Shown here in pieces: positions 10,451 through 19,879 of a stretch of 64,000 nucleotides of DNA. Each line of letters opens with the position of its first letter. Positions within the stretch are counted from its first letter, which is position 1. The DNA is from Pseudomonas sp. (GTDB lineage Bacteria; Pseudomonadota; Gammaproteobacteria; Pseudomonadales; Pseudomonadaceae): NCBI RefSeq assembly GCF_030690725.1, contig NZ_JAUYGD010000032.1, positions 62,001 through 126,000 on the forward strand, given 5' to 3'. Both the position numbers and the translations under genes were made by a program. The notes beneath the pieces were generated by a model that saw only the letters and a list, made by a program, of their open reading frames with translations, had not been told where the DNA came from and searched no databases.

Positions 10451-11149
10451 ATGCTGCAAGTTGAGCAACTGCATCAGTACTACGGCGGCAGCCATATCCT
10501 CCGAGGCCTGTCGTTCGACGTGAAGGTCGGCGAGGTCACCTGCCTGCTCGGCCGCAACGGCGTGGGCAAAACCACCCTGCTGAAATGCCTGATGGGCCTG
10601 ATCCCGGCCAAGCAAGGCGCAGTCAACTGGGAAGGCCAGCCGATCACCGCATTCAAGCCGCACCAACGCGTGCATGCAGGCATCGCCTATGTGCCCCAGG
10701 GCCGGGAAATTTTCGGCCGCCTGACGGTGGAAGAAAACCTGCTGATGGGCCTGTCACGCTTCCCTGGCAGCGAAGCCAAGGTGGTGCCGGAGTTTATCTA
10801 CGAGCTATTCCCGGTGCTGCGCGAGATGAAGCAACGCCGCGGCGGCGACCTCTCCGGCGGCCAGCAGCAACAGCTGGCCATCGGCCGCGCGCTGGCCAGC
10901 AAGCCGCGCCTGCTGATCCTCGATGAACCCACCGAAGGCATCCAGCCCTCGGTGATCAAGGAAATCGGCGTGGTGATCAAGAAGCTCGCCGAACGTGGCG
11001 ATATGGCCATCCTGCTGGTCGAGCAGTTTTATGACTTTGCCGCCGAACTGGCCGATCAGTACCTGGTAATGAGCCGTGGAGAAATCGTCCAACAGGGCCG
11101 TGGCGAGACCATGGAAGCGGATGGCGTGCGCGGACTGGTCGCAATCTGA
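10451..11149 (+). CDS. urtE: Urea ABC transporter ATPase UrtE
   Basis: Second ATP-binding subunit of the importer, 232 residues, LivF type. Walker A is GRNGVGKTT near residue 35, the signature is LSGGQQQQLAIGRAL, Walker B is LLILDEPTEGIQPS, and LLVEQ carries the end of the switch region. ATG 10451 follows GGGAGCAAG. The longer in-frame extension back to 10286 runs through the repeat array and is not credible. The next gene starts directly after its stop. Confidence 0.95.
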   Translation: MLQVEQLHQYYGGSHILRGLSFDVKVGEVTCLLGRNGVGKTTLLKCLMGLIPAKQGAVNWEGQPITAFKPHQRVHAGIAYVPQGREIFGRLTVEENLLMGLSRFPGSEAKVVPEFIYELFPVLREMKQRRGGDLSGGQQQQLAIGRALASKPRLLILDEPTEGIQPSVIKEIGVVIKKLAERGDMAILLVEQFYDFAAELADQYLVMSRGEIVQQGRGETMEADGVRGLVAI

Positions 11150-11629
11150 ATGGCGACGCTGGCACTGCACTTTGCGCATAATCAGGCTTTCGCTCATGGA
11201 CTCGAGGCCTCGATGCCACCCCTGCGCACGCTTCTTCTCCCGCTTACCGCACTGGTCGGTATGGCACTGCTGATCTGGGCCGGCAGCCTGCCGGATTACT
11301 GGATGCTGCGCGCAATGCCGGTTGGCAGCGAAGCGGTCTATCCGCTCAAGCCGGTGCTGATTTTCTGCGCCATCGTCCTGGCCGAATGCAGCGTGCTGCT
11401 GGCGGTGCTGCGTCCGCGTTCCTATTGCCGTTCCTGGGGCCGCGCGCTGTGTGCCTGCCTGCTGGCCATCGGCCTGGCGCTGTTCTGGCTGCAAGGTGCG
11501 CTGCATGCACCGCCCTACTACGGCATGCACCTGCAATGGTGGCTGGCGGTCAGCCTGGGGCTGATCCTACTGAGCGTTTACTCCGCAGCTCAGGCCTGGC
11601 GGCAACGCCGTGCCGGGGTAGCGGCGTGA
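11150..11629 (+). CDS. Small four-helix membrane protein, unknown function
   Basis: 159 residues, no family recognised. About four hydrophobic segments are visible: [60 protein letters not shown] and [21 protein letters not shown]. Its ATG abuts the urtE stop with no gap and its end overlaps ureD by 4 nt, so it is translated as part of the urea cluster. An internal Met at 11213 is an alternative start that removes a non-hydrophobic leader. I recall a gene of this kind between urtE and ureD in P. aeruginosa. A role in urea or nickel uptake is only a guess from position. Confidence 0.75.
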   Translation: MATLALHFAHNQAFAHGLEASMPPLRTLLLPLTALVGMALLIWAGSLPDYWMLRAMPVGSEAVYPLKPVLIFCAIVLAECSVLLAVLRPRSYCRSWGRALCACLLAIGLALFWLQGALHAPPYYGMHLQWWLAVSLGLILLSVYSAAQAWRQRRAGVAA

Positions 11630-12459
11630 ACGCACCGGCCGCGGTATTTACCCCCAGTTGGCACGCCGAGCTGGAGCTGGGTTATGGACGCGATGGCGAT
11701 TGCACGCGGCCGACACTGCGCCGGCATAAAGGCCCGCTGCGGGTGCAGAAGCACCTGTATGCCGAAGGGCCCGAGGTGTGTCAGCACATCATCGTGCACC
11801 CTCCAGGAGGCATCGCCGGCGGTGATCGCCTGGATATCTCGGCCAGCGTTGGCAGCGGTGCGTGGGCACAGTTGACCAGTCCCGGCGCGGCCAAGTGGTA
11901 CCGCGCTGCCGGCCCGGCTTACCAGAGCCTGAAACTGCGCGTGGAAGCCGGTGCCACCCTGGAATGGCTGCCGCAGGAAACCATCGTCTACGCCGCCGCC
12001 CAGGCTGAACTGACCACCGATATCGAGCTGCTCGGCGATGCCAAGCTGCTCTACTGGGACATCGTCGCCCTCGGCCGCCCGGCCAGTGGTGAACGCTTCG
12101 ACGCCGGTCACTTTCAAGCGCAGCTGAATATCCGCCGCGACGGCCAGCTGCTCTGGCACGAACGTCAGCGCGTCGTGGGTGGCGATGGCCTGCTCGACTC
12201 GCCCATCGGCCTGGCTGGCAAACCGGTGTTCGCCACCCTGCTGATCAGCGGTGAAATCGACAGCGACCTGCTGGAGCACTGCCGCAACCTGAGCACACCG
12301 GTTCGCGGTGACCTGACCCAATTACCCGGCCTGCTGGTGGCCCGCTGCCTGGCCAGCGAGACCCTGCACGCCCGCGCCTGGCTGATCGAACTCTGGCACC
12401 TGCTGCGCCCGGCCCTGCTCGGCCGCACCGCCGTGCCCCCACGTATCTGGAGCACCTGA
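11626..12459 (+). CDS. ureD: Urease accessory protein UreD
   Basis: Scaffold protein that binds apo-urease with UreF and UreG for nickel insertion; 277 residues. Family motifs include [34 protein letters not shown] (residues about 28-62), then [10 protein letters not shown] and WLPQETIVY. The likely start is the GTG at 11626, giving [12 protein letters not shown]; this overlaps the preceding stop by 4 nt. The TGA overlaps the ureA ATG by one base. Confidence 0.93.
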   Translation: MNAPAAVFTPSWHAELELGYGRDGDCTRPTLRRHKGPLRVQKHLYAEGPEVCQHIIVHPPGGIAGGDRLDISASVGSGAWAQLTSPGAAKWYRAAGPAYQSLKLRVEAGATLEWLPQETIVYAAAQAELTTDIELLGDAKLLYWDIVALGRPASGERFDAGHFQAQLNIRRDGQLLWHERQRVVGGDGLLDSPIGLAGKPVFATLLISGEIDSDLLEHCRNLSTPVRGDLTQLPGLLVARCLASETLHARAWLIELWHLLRPALLGRTAVPPRIWST

Positions 12460-12761
12460 TGGACCTGACCCCGAGAGAAAAAGACAAACTGCTGATCTTC
12501 ACCGCCGGCCTGGTCGCCGAGCGGCGCCTGGCCCGTGGGGTAAAACTCAACTACCCGGAAGCCATGGCCTACATCTCCGCCGCCCTGCTGGAAGGCGCCC
12601 GTGACGGCCAGACCGTGGCCGAGCTGATGCACTTCGGCACCACCCTGCTGAGCCGCGATCAGGTGATGGAAGGCATCCCGGAAATGATCCCGGAAATCCA
12701 GGTCGAGGCCACCTTCCCGGATGGCACCAAGCTGGTCACCGTCCATCAGCCGATCGCCTGA
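12459..12761 (+). CDS. ureA: Urease gamma subunit UreA
   Basis: Smallest structural subunit of nickel urease, 100 residues, full family length. It begins [35 protein letters not shown] and contains [42 protein letters not shown], diagnostic for UreA. It joins UreB and UreC in the (alpha-beta-gamma)3 enzyme. Two acetyltransferase genes separate it from ureB, an arrangement I also recall in part from other Pseudomonas. Confidence 0.97.
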   Translation: MDLTPREKDKLLIFTAGLVAERRLARGVKLNYPEAMAYISAALLEGARDGQTVAELMHFGTTLLSRDQVMEGIPEMIPEIQVEATFPDGTKLVTVHQPIA

Positions 12762-12765
12762 CGCC

Positions 12766-13284
12766 ATGAGCATTTCAATTCGCGACGCCCGCGACGACGA
12801 CCTGGAAGCCATCCGCGCCATCTTCAATGACGCCGTGCTCAACACCACGGCGATCTGGATGGACGACGTCGTTGACCTGGCCAACCGCCAGGCCTGGTTG
12901 GCCGCACGCCGCCAGCAAGGCTACCCAGTATTGGTCGCGGTAGACGCCGAGGATAGCGTGCTCGGCTACGCCGCCTACGGCGATTGGCGGCCCTTCGACG
13001 GCTTCTGCAACACCGTGGAAAACTCCCTGTACGTGCGCGCCGACCAGCGCGGCCGTGGCCTCGGCGTGCTGCTGCTCGGCGCACTGATCGAACGCGGCAA
13101 GGCCGGCGGCAAACACGTGATGGTCGCCGCCATCGAGAGCGGCAACCTCGCCTCGATCGGCCTGCACCAGCGTTTCGGTTTCAGCATCACCGGGCAAATG
13201 CCCCAAGTCGGCCGCAAGTTCGGCCGCTGGCTGGACCTCACCTTTATGCAACTGATACTTAGCCCCGAAAGGAGGGCGCCCTGA
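12766..13284 (+). CDS. GNAT N-acetyltransferase (phosphinothricin acetyltransferase-like)
   Basis: 172 residues of the GNAT fold. IRDARDDDLEAIRAIFNDAVLNTTAIWMDD at the N-terminus and the acetyl-CoA loop VRADQRGRGLGVLLLGALIERGKAGGKH resemble Pat/methionine-sulfoximine acetyltransferases that acetylate glutamine-synthetase inhibitors. That activity is inferred from family likeness only. It starts 4 nt after ureA and its TGA overlaps the next ATG by one base, so it belongs to the urease operon. Confidence 0.88.
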   Translation: MSISIRDARDDDLEAIRAIFNDAVLNTTAIWMDDVVDLANRQAWLAARRQQGYPVLVAVDAEDSVLGYAAYGDWRPFDGFCNTVENSLYVRADQRGRGLGVLLLGALIERGKAGGKHVMVAAIESGNLASIGLHQRFGFSITGQMPQVGRKFGRWLDLTFMQLILSPERRAP

Positions 13285-13814
13285 TGCTGAGCATCGAGCG
13301 CCTCGACGCGGCAAACTTTGAGTCTTATCGCCAAGGCTTGCTGTCCCTGCTGCTCGACTCCGTGGCACATGGCGCCTCGGTGGGATTTCTCGCCGATCTC
13401 GATGCTGACACGGCCAACCTCTATTTCGAGCAGGTCCTGGCCGGCATACGCGAGGGCACTCACCTGCTCTGGCTGGCCAGTGAGCAGGGCCAGGTGCTGG
13501 GCAGCGTGCAACTGGTGCTCTGCCAGAAGCCTAACGGCCTCAACCGCGCCGAAGTGCAGAAACTCCTGGTACACAGCAACGCCCGCCGCCGTGGCATCGC
13601 CAACAGCCTGATGCAGCGCCTGGAAGGCGAAGCGGCCGAGCTGCAACGCGGCTTGCTGTACCTGGACACCGAAGCCGGCAGCGACGCCGAAGCCTTTTAC
13701 CAGGCACTTGGCTACGCCTGCATCGGTGGCCTGCCTGACTACGCCTGCGGCCCTGACGGGCAGTACCGAGCAAACGCCATCTACTACAAAACCTTGTCGA
13801 GGCCACAGCCATGA
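13284..13814 (+). CDS. GNAT family N-acetyltransferase, substrate unknown
   Basis: 176 residues with the GNAT signature [59 protein letters not shown]. The acetyl-CoA-binding R-x-x-G/A motif is RRRGIA near residue 102. It overlaps the upstream acetyltransferase by one base and ureB by 4 nt (ATGA), so it is tightly coupled within the urease operon. It is not closely similar to its neighbour, so the two GNAT genes are not a recent duplication. Confidence 0.87.
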   Translation: MLSIERLDAANFESYRQGLLSLLLDSVAHGASVGFLADLDADTANLYFEQVLAGIREGTHLLWLASEQGQVLGSVQLVLCQKPNGLNRAEVQKLLVHSNARRRGIANSLMQRLEGEAAELQRGLLYLDTEAGSDAEAFYQALGYACIGGLPDYACGPDGQYRANAIYYKTLSRPQP

Positions 13815-14119
13815 TTCCCGGCGAATACCAGATCCAGGACGGCGAGATCGAACTCAACGCCGGCCGCCGTACCCTGCGCGTAACCGTGGCCAATAGCGGC
13901 GACCGGCCGATACAGGTCGGCTCGCACTACCACTTCTTTGAAACCAATGACGCCTTGACCTTCGACCGCGCTGCCGCGCGCGGTATGCGCCTGAATATCC
14001 CGGCCGGTACTGCGGTGCGCTTCGAGCCAGGGCAGAGCCGCGAAGTCGAACTGGTCGACCTGGCCGGCCATCGCCGCGTATTCGGCTTTGCCGGGCGGGT
14101 GATGGGCGAGCTGGATTAA
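13811..14119 (+). CDS. ureB: Urease beta subunit UreB
   Basis: Structural subunit of urease, 102 residues. [19 protein letters not shown], the central [38 protein letters not shown] and [10 protein letters not shown] are family-defining. Its ATG overlaps the preceding GNAT stop. A palindromic repeat lies in the 110-bp gap before ureC. Confidence 0.97.
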   Translation: MIPGEYQIQDGEIELNAGRRTLRVTVANSGDRPIQVGSHYHFFETNDALTFDRAAARGMRLNIPAGTAVRFEPGQSREVELVDLAGHRRVFGFAGRVMGELD

Positions 14120-14135
14120 GGGCACTTATCAGGGC

Positions 14136-14194
14136 CTGTGGGAGGGGCTTTAGCCGCGACACCTGCGGTATCGCGGCTAAATCCCCACCCACAG
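14136..14194. repeat. Palindromic repeat between ureB and ureC
   Basis: Two 24-nt arms beginning CTGTGGG and ending AGCCGCGA face each other around a loop near 14160-14170, with two mismatches between arms. This large hairpin is a common Pseudomonas interspersed repeat. It separates ureB from ureC and could change their relative expression. Confidence 0.75.
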
Positions 14195-14229
14195 CACTAA
14201 ACCGAACGTACTGTTCAGGACTTTGATTG

Positions 14230-15930
<1,701 letters not shown>

Positions 15931-15952
15931 CATCCCCGACTGAGACGACAAT

Positions 15953-15973
15953 GGCGGGTTTCACCCGCCCTAC
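15953..15973 (-). repeat. GTAG-foot REP hairpin
   Basis: Read on the minus strand: GTAG, then GGCGGGT, loop GAA, then ACCCGCC. It lies 22 bp after the ureC stop. Confidence 0.85.
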
Positions 15974-16005
15974 GGGATAGGTGATTGCCCCGCCTGCACA
16001 AACCT

Positions 16006-16026
16006 GTAGGGCGGGTGCAACCCGCC
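16006..16026 (+). repeat. GTAG-foot REP hairpin next to RAYT 3' end
   Basis: Read on the plus strand: GTAG, then GGCGGGT, loop GCA, then ACCCGCC. It ends 4 bp before the stop codon of the RAYT gene. Confidence 0.87.
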
Positions 16027-16029
16027 AAT

Positions 16030-16572
16030 TCATTCTCCGGCCCCCAGATCATTGACGCTTGTGTCCCCGCCCCAATCGTTGGGATAGACGCCCTGCCTCA
16101 CCCAGCGATGAAACGATGACAAGGGCCAATCCTGTACACGTGAAACCAACCCATGTTTCAGTGGATTGCCATGCAAGTAATCGAAGTGCCGGGCATAGTC
16201 TTGCTCGTCACGAATCAGGTGTTCCCAGAATCGTTGCTGCCAGAGCGTGCCATGGCCTTTTGCCTGGCGTCGCTCGCTCATCAGGTCGATGCGGTTGTAG
16301 TCGCGACAGGCATGAGTGACGTGTCGCTTGATCAGCCGCCAGCGATTGGAAAAATCCGCATCTCCAGGCGGCAGGCGCCAGATGGCATGCAAGTGATCGG
16401 GCAACAATACCCAGGCATCGATGGCAAAGGGCTGGGTCAGGCGAACCGTCTCGATCGACTCGCGTAAAGCCTGGCGGATATCGGGACGGGTAAGAATCGG
16501 CCGGCGCCGCTCAGTGACGAGCGTAAAGAAATAGGTGCCACCAGGAACGGCGGCGCGTCGGTAATCGGGCAT
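16030..16572 (-). CDS. rayT: REP-associated tyrosine transposase (RAYT)
   Basis: Single-strand DNA endonuclease of the Y1/HUH superfamily (IS200/IS605-related) thought to recognise and spread REP hairpins. 180 residues. It begins MPDYRRAAVPGGTYFFTLVTERRR, has the metal-binding HUH motif as LPDHLHAIW near residue 59 and the catalytic-tyrosine block DYLHGNP near 132, followed by PLSSFHRWV. Start 16572 has AAGGAT upstream; the longer open frame to 16656 runs through a REP and is rejected. It is full length with motifs intact, so it may be active. It sits as a single-copy gene without IS ends. Confidence 0.93.
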   Translation of the reverse strand: MPDYRRAAVPGGTYFFTLVTERRRPILTRPDIRQALRESIETVRLTQPFAIDAWVLLPDHLHAIWRLPPGDADFSNRWRLIKRHVTHACRDYNRIDLMSERRQAKGHGTLWQQRFWEHLIRDEQDYARHFDYLHGNPLKHGLVSRVQDWPLSSFHRWVRQGVYPNDWGGDTSVNDLGAGE

Positions 16573-16602
16573 GACAACATCCTTGTTGCGATATCGCATC
16601 TT

Positions 16603-16623
16603 GGCGGGTTGCACCCGCCCTAC
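16603..16623 (-). repeat. GTAG-foot REP hairpin upstream of RAYT
   Basis: Read on the minus strand: GTAG, GGCGGGT, loop GCA, ACCCGCC, identical to the unit at 16006-16026 but inverted. It is 31 bp upstream of the RAYT start codon, so it lies in the gene's 5' leader or promoter. Confidence 0.87.
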
Positions 16624-16658
16624 GATCATTCGCCGGCCGGTGCGGCCCGCCATCAAGA

Positions 16659-16925
16659 CTAGCGCAGCTGACTGTCCTTGCTAGCCCGGCGGTTGTAACC
16701 GCTGAATTTGGCCTGCTCCTTGTCGTGCTCGGTCTGGCAGGCCACGCACAGGTGCACGCCGGGGATGGCTTTGCGCCGGGCTTCGGGGATTGCCGCGTCG
16801 CACTCTTCACAGTGCCTCAGGCTTTCGCCGCGCGGCAGCTGGCTGCGGGCGCGCTGAATAGCGTCCTCGATGCTGCTGTCGATCTGCTCCTGTACCGCGC
16901 CGTCATTCGCCCAACCACCGGCCAT
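16659..16925 (-). CDS. DksA/TraR-family C4 zinc-finger protein
   Basis: 88 residues. The C-terminal half carries the zinc finger CEEC-x17-CVAC (residues about 39-64), preceded by a helix (EQIDSSIEDAIQRARSQLPRGESLRHC). This short form is like YbiI/TraR-type proteins, lacking the long coiled-coil tip of DksA. Related short members bind RNA polymerase through the secondary channel. Function here is inferred from the family. It lies between the RAYT unit and the oxaloacetate decarboxylase. Confidence 0.88.
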   Translation of the reverse strand: MAGGWANDGAVQEQIDSSIEDAIQRARSQLPRGESLRHCEECDAAIPEARRKAIPGVHLCVACQTEHDKEQAKFSGYNRRASKDSQLR

Positions 16926-16999
16926 CGCAATTGTCCTCCGCTGTGTATGCCTCTAGATATGCGCCGTCTGCGGGCGAATCTCAAGCGCACGCGGTCGCC

Positions 17000-17863
17000 C
17001 TACTCCTTGACCTCCATAAACTCACGCGCCCAGACGATATAGTCCTCGGGCTGGGTGTAGGTGTGGGTCAGTTCGGTGGCGCTAAGGTCGCAGGCATCGA
17101 CGCCGCGCTGTTCGCGCAGGCAGTCGTAGGTGGCCTTGATCGCGGCGAAATAGGCAGCGTGACCGTTGACCACGATGCGCACGCCGAGGCTGGCCAGGCG
17201 CGCGTTGTCGCGCAGCTTGGGGTTGCCGTAGGTGACCAGCATCAGCGGGATATTCAGGGCGGCGGCGATCTGTTCCAGGTGAGCAAAATCCTCGACACCG
17301 ACCAGGCAGATGGCATCGGCACCGGCCGCCTGATAAGCCTGGGTACGACGAATCACCTCGCTGACATCCAGCACACCGGCATGGGTGCGGGCGATGATCG
17401 CCAGGTCAGGGTCAACCCGTGCTTCCAAGGCCGCACGAATCTTACCGACACCTTCGTCGATGCTGATCAGGTCGGTGGACTTGCGGCCGAACTGCGCGGG
17501 CAGCAGGGTGTCTTCGATGGTCAGCGCAGCAATCCCTGCGCGCTCCAGCTCCACTACGGTACGCATCACATTGAGCGCATTGCCATAGCCGTGGTCAGCA
17601 TCGGCGATTACCGGCAGGCGGCTGACGCGGCCGATCCGCGTGGCCTGCTCGACAAATTCGCTAAGGGTGATCAGGGCGAAATCCGGCGCGGCCAGAACTT
17701 GTAGTGAAGCTACAGAACCACCCAGAATGCCGACTTCAAAACCCAGGTCAGCGGCAATCCGCGCGGCCATGGGATCGAACACGGAAGCCGTGTGATAGCA
17801 GCTATTCGAAGCAAGAAGCGCACGAAATTGTGCGCGAAGGTCGTGATGCGAGGCTCTTTGCAT
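17000..17863 (-). CDS. Oxaloacetate decarboxylase, isocitrate lyase/PEP mutase superfamily
   Basis: 287 residues, closely resembling the soluble oxaloacetate decarboxylase characterised from P. aeruginosa (PA4872 as I recall it): [48 protein letters not shown], the metal-site [16 protein letters not shown], and [44 protein letters not shown]. It converts oxaloacetate to pyruvate and CO2, needing Mg2+. Start 17863 gives the family N-terminus [10 protein letters not shown]; an ATG at 17875 is the alternative, and neither has a clear Shine-Dalgarno. Three matching palindromes lie in and before the gene. Confidence 0.9.
   Translation of the reverse strand: MQRASHHDLRAQFRALLASNSCYHTASVFDPMAARIAADLGFEVGILGGSVASLQVLAAPDFALITLSEFVEQATRIGRVSRLPVIADADHGYGNALNVMRTVVELERAGIAALTIEDTLLPAQFGRKSTDLISIDEGVGKIRAALEARVDPDLAIIARTHAGVLDVSEVIRRTQAYQAAGADAICLVGVEDFAHLEQIAAALNIPLMLVTYGNPKLRDNARLASLGVRIVVNGHAAYFAAIKATYDCLREQRGVDACDLSATELTHTYTQPEDYIVWAREFMEVKE
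17700..17714. promoter_or_regulatory. Operator-like palindrome inside oxaloacetate decarboxylase gene
   Basis: TGTAG-TGAAG-CTACA, the same 5-bp arms and 15-bp frame as the two sites upstream of the gene, located about 150 bp into the coding region. Its centre is 206 bp and 231 bp from the other two centres, a spacing compatible with DNA looping. Confidence 0.5.
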
Positions 17864-17901
17864 GGGGTGCACCATCGTTCATAGTCGATTCTGAGCGAGG
17901 G

Positions 17902-17931
17902 ATTATGTAGCAAAACTACAAAACCCGTCAT
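17902..17931 (-). promoter_or_regulatory. Possible sigma-70 promoter of oxaloacetate decarboxylase
   Basis: On the minus strand, ATGACG (17931-17926) and CATAAT (17907-17902) are separated by 18 bp, a moderate match to -35/-10. The palindrome at 17906-17920 overlaps the spacer and the -10, so a bound protein would block it. Confidence 0.4.
17906..17920. promoter_or_regulatory. Operator-like palindrome TGTAG-N5-CTACA, proximal
   Basis: Arms TGTAG and CTACA around CAAAA. It is 43 bp upstream of the chosen start codon and overlaps the putative promoter spacer. The shape resembles the 15-bp palindromes bound by HexR/RpiR-type carbon regulators; that assignment is a hypothesis. Confidence 0.6.
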
Positions 17932-17945
17932 GTAGTAAAACTACA
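17931..17945. promoter_or_regulatory. Operator-like palindrome TGTAGT-N3-ACTACA, distal
   Basis: Perfect 6-bp arms TGTAGT and ACTACA around AAA. The centre is 25 bp from the neighbouring palindrome, on almost the same face of the helix after two to two-and-a-half turns. This is the best-conserved of the three copies. Confidence 0.6.
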
Positions 17946-17999
17946 TAGTCGACCAACAACCTTGCACCCGCCTTTCAGTCTACCCAGCCATCCAGCGCA

Positions 18000-18998
18000 C
18001 TAACCCAAGTCCGCCGGTAAACGTGGGCCAAAGCCGGCGCCAGTCAGCAGTCCATAGGCCATCCACAGCATCACCCCGGCATACAGCAAGCGTGGCAGCC
18101 AGGTGGCCAGCTGTTCGGTCAGGCTATCCAGTTTCTGGGTTTCCACCCCGGCGTAGTTGAGCAGGCTGGCCGGCAAGGTGCCGCTAGCCTCCCCTGTACG
18201 AATCAGGCCAAGGGCCAGCCCGTGGCCGGGAAAGTCGACAGACGCCAGCGCCTGCGCCAGGCTTTGGCCACGCTGCACAGCCAGTTGCACAGCGCTGAAA
18301 CGTTTGCGCAGCGGCGCATGGCGGATCACCGCGCAGGCCTTGGGTAAAGCATCCAGCATGGGCATGCCAGCCTCCAGCATCAGCCCCAGGCTGTCGAAAA
18401 AGTCGCGCAGATTACGCCGCAGCAACGCCGGGCCGAGGAGCGGCACACTCGCCCACAGGCCATCGAGCGGCGAAGCCGCACCAGCAGGCGCGTGCTCACG
18501 CTGCAGATAAAGCCCACGGCCCAGGCCATACAGAGCGCCCAGCAGCAGCAACGGCCAGAGTACGTCCCATAGATAACCGACGATGCTCAGCTGGCCGCCG
18601 ACCAACGCCGGCAGCGGCTGGATAAACAGCGCCAGCACCAGCACCGCCGCCGGCATCAGCAAGCGTGATTTGACTGCAGCGGCCTGTTGCGCCCGGTGGT
18701 TGTAACGCTCGGCCAGGCGCTGGTAAACCGCCGCCAGACAGCCACTGGCCTGGGCGGCGCGCAACAGGGAGCTGTCCAGCTGGGTGAACACGCCACTGCG
18801 CAGCCCGGCACTGGCCATATCGCTACCACCAGCAATCTGCGTTTGCAGGCTGGCCAGCGCAGCCTTGGCGCGCGCCGGCACTTGCAGGCTGAGCAGCGCC
18901 CGCTCGACCGGCACGCCGGCTTTCTCCATCGCCGCCAGATGGCCGAACAACTGGGCGCGCGCAGCAAGATCAAGCAGGGCAGGACGTGGCGTGGGCAT
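18000..18998 (-). CDS. Orphan GspF/PilC-type inner-membrane platform protein
   Basis: 332 residues with two repeated T2SSF domains (about 15-135 and 185-310) and hydrophobic segments near 115-130, 143-160 and 305-325. The second repeat has FFDSLGLMLEAGMPMLDALPKACAVIRHAPLRKRFSAVQLAVQRGQSLAQAL and the conserved GEASGTLPASL. Such proteins are platforms for type II secretion or type IV pilus assembly. No ATPase, secretin or pilin gene is adjacent, so its partner machine must be encoded elsewhere, or it works differently. It is slightly shorter than the usual 400 residues. Confidence 0.85.
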   Translation of the reverse strand: MPTPRPALLDLAARAQLFGHLAAMEKAGVPVERALLSLQVPARAKAALASLQTQIAGGSDMASAGLRSGVFTQLDSSLLRAAQASGCLAAVYQRLAERYNHRAQQAAAVKSRLLMPAAVLVLALFIQPLPALVGGQLSIVGYLWDVLWPLLLLGALYGLGRGLYLQREHAPAGAASPLDGLWASVPLLGPALLRRNLRDFFDSLGLMLEAGMPMLDALPKACAVIRHAPLRKRFSAVQLAVQRGQSLAQALASVDFPGHGLALGLIRTGEASGTLPASLLNYAGVETQKLDSLTEQLATWLPRLLYAGVMLWMAYGLLTGAGFGPRLPADLG

Positions 18999-19070
18999 AG
19001 GCAGGCTCAGCGAGGTGGGAACGACACAACAGGCGCCAGGTTAGCAGGCCGCGTAGCGCAGAACAGTGGG

Positions 19071-19826
19071 CTATTCAGTGGCCGTCGGCAACTCGGCATG
19101 CGGCAGCCAGCGGCGAAAGATCAGCGCAAAGCTGCCGTCCTGATGCATTGCATCCAGGGCGCGCCGCCAGCGTTCGACCAGCGCCGTATCGGTTTGCGGG
19201 GAGAAGGCAATGTAGTAGGCCGAACGCATAAAGGGCAGGTGCGCTTGCACCTGCTCCGGGCGCAAACCGCCGCTGGCTAGTTCGTCCTTGAGGGTCAGGT
19301 CTTCAGTGGCAATCAACTGCACCCGCCCATGCTTGAGCATGGTCACCATATTCTTCGCGCTAGGGACCCCGTAGAGGTTCTTGAAGCCGCGCGCAGTCAG
19401 GGTTTCAAAGGTGTACCACTGCTTCGGCACAGCCAGCGGCCCACTCTCGGCGGCCTGCTGCAGATTGTCGAAACGCAGGTTGCGCGATTTCAGCGAGTAG
19501 AAGCTGGTAGTGCCGATCAGCAGCGGGCCAACCCACTGAAACTTGGCCTCACGCTCCGGCGTGCGCACGGTGGAGAAGATCGCCGTATTCGGCTCGTGCT
19601 GAGCCAGGTGATAGCCGCGCGTCCAGGGCAGCAGCTCGATCTTGCCGGGGTCGCCGGTGCGCTCAATCAGCGCGCGCACCACCTCTACGGCCAGACCGTG
19701 CAGCTCACCGTCACGGCTAAAGCTGGTCGGTGGCGCTTCCTCAGTGAACAACTGCAATTCAGCACACGCAGGCCCGGCCAGACAAAGCAGCAGCCAGATC
19801 ATCAGCGCGCAGCGTGGTTTGAGCAA
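19071..19826 (-). CDS. Periplasmic solute-binding protein (SBP_bac_3 type), orphan, copy 1
   Basis: About 251 residues: a hydrophobic signal peptide ending PACA/EL, then a bacterial extracellular solute-binding family 3 fold (ELQLFTEEAPPTSFSRDGELHGLAVEVVRALIERTGD and WTRGYHLAQHEPNTAIFSTVRTPERE). A TTG at 19826 follows GGAGAA by 6 nt and is my preferred start; the open frame reaches a GTG at 19844, and ATG 19802 is another option. It is paralogous to the next gene. No permease or ATPase is nearby, so it may serve as a sensory binding protein or with a remote transporter. Confidence 0.85.
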   Translation of the reverse strand: MLKPRCALMIWLLLCLAGPACAELQLFTEEAPPTSFSRDGELHGLAVEVVRALIERTGDPGKIELLPWTRGYHLAQHEPNTAIFSTVRTPEREAKFQWVGPLLIGTTSFYSLKSRNLRFDNLQQAAESGPLAVPKQWYTFETLTARGFKNLYGVPSAKNMVTMLKHGRVQLIATEDLTLKDELASGGLRPEQVQAHLPFMRSAYYIAFSPQTDTALVERWRRALDAMHQDGSFALIFRRWLPHAELPTATE

Positions 19827-19879
19827 AGTGGGTTCTCCCGGCACTGGCTTCAGACTAGCTCAGAGCCGGGCAAGTCGCG

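Larger units (their letters stand above)
15953..16623 (-). mobile_element. REPtron-like unit: RAYT gene bracketed by GTAG-foot hairpins
   Basis: A REP-associated tyrosine transposase gene (16030-16572) lies between three hairpin units with the same GGCGGGT/ACCCGCC stem: 15953-15973 (foot on minus), 16006-16026 (foot on plus) and 16603-16623 (foot on minus). The second and third units are exact reverse complements and immediately flank the gene. This is the organisation described for RAYT genes and their cognate REPs. No target-site duplication or IS-type terminal repeat is apparent. Confidence 0.85.
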
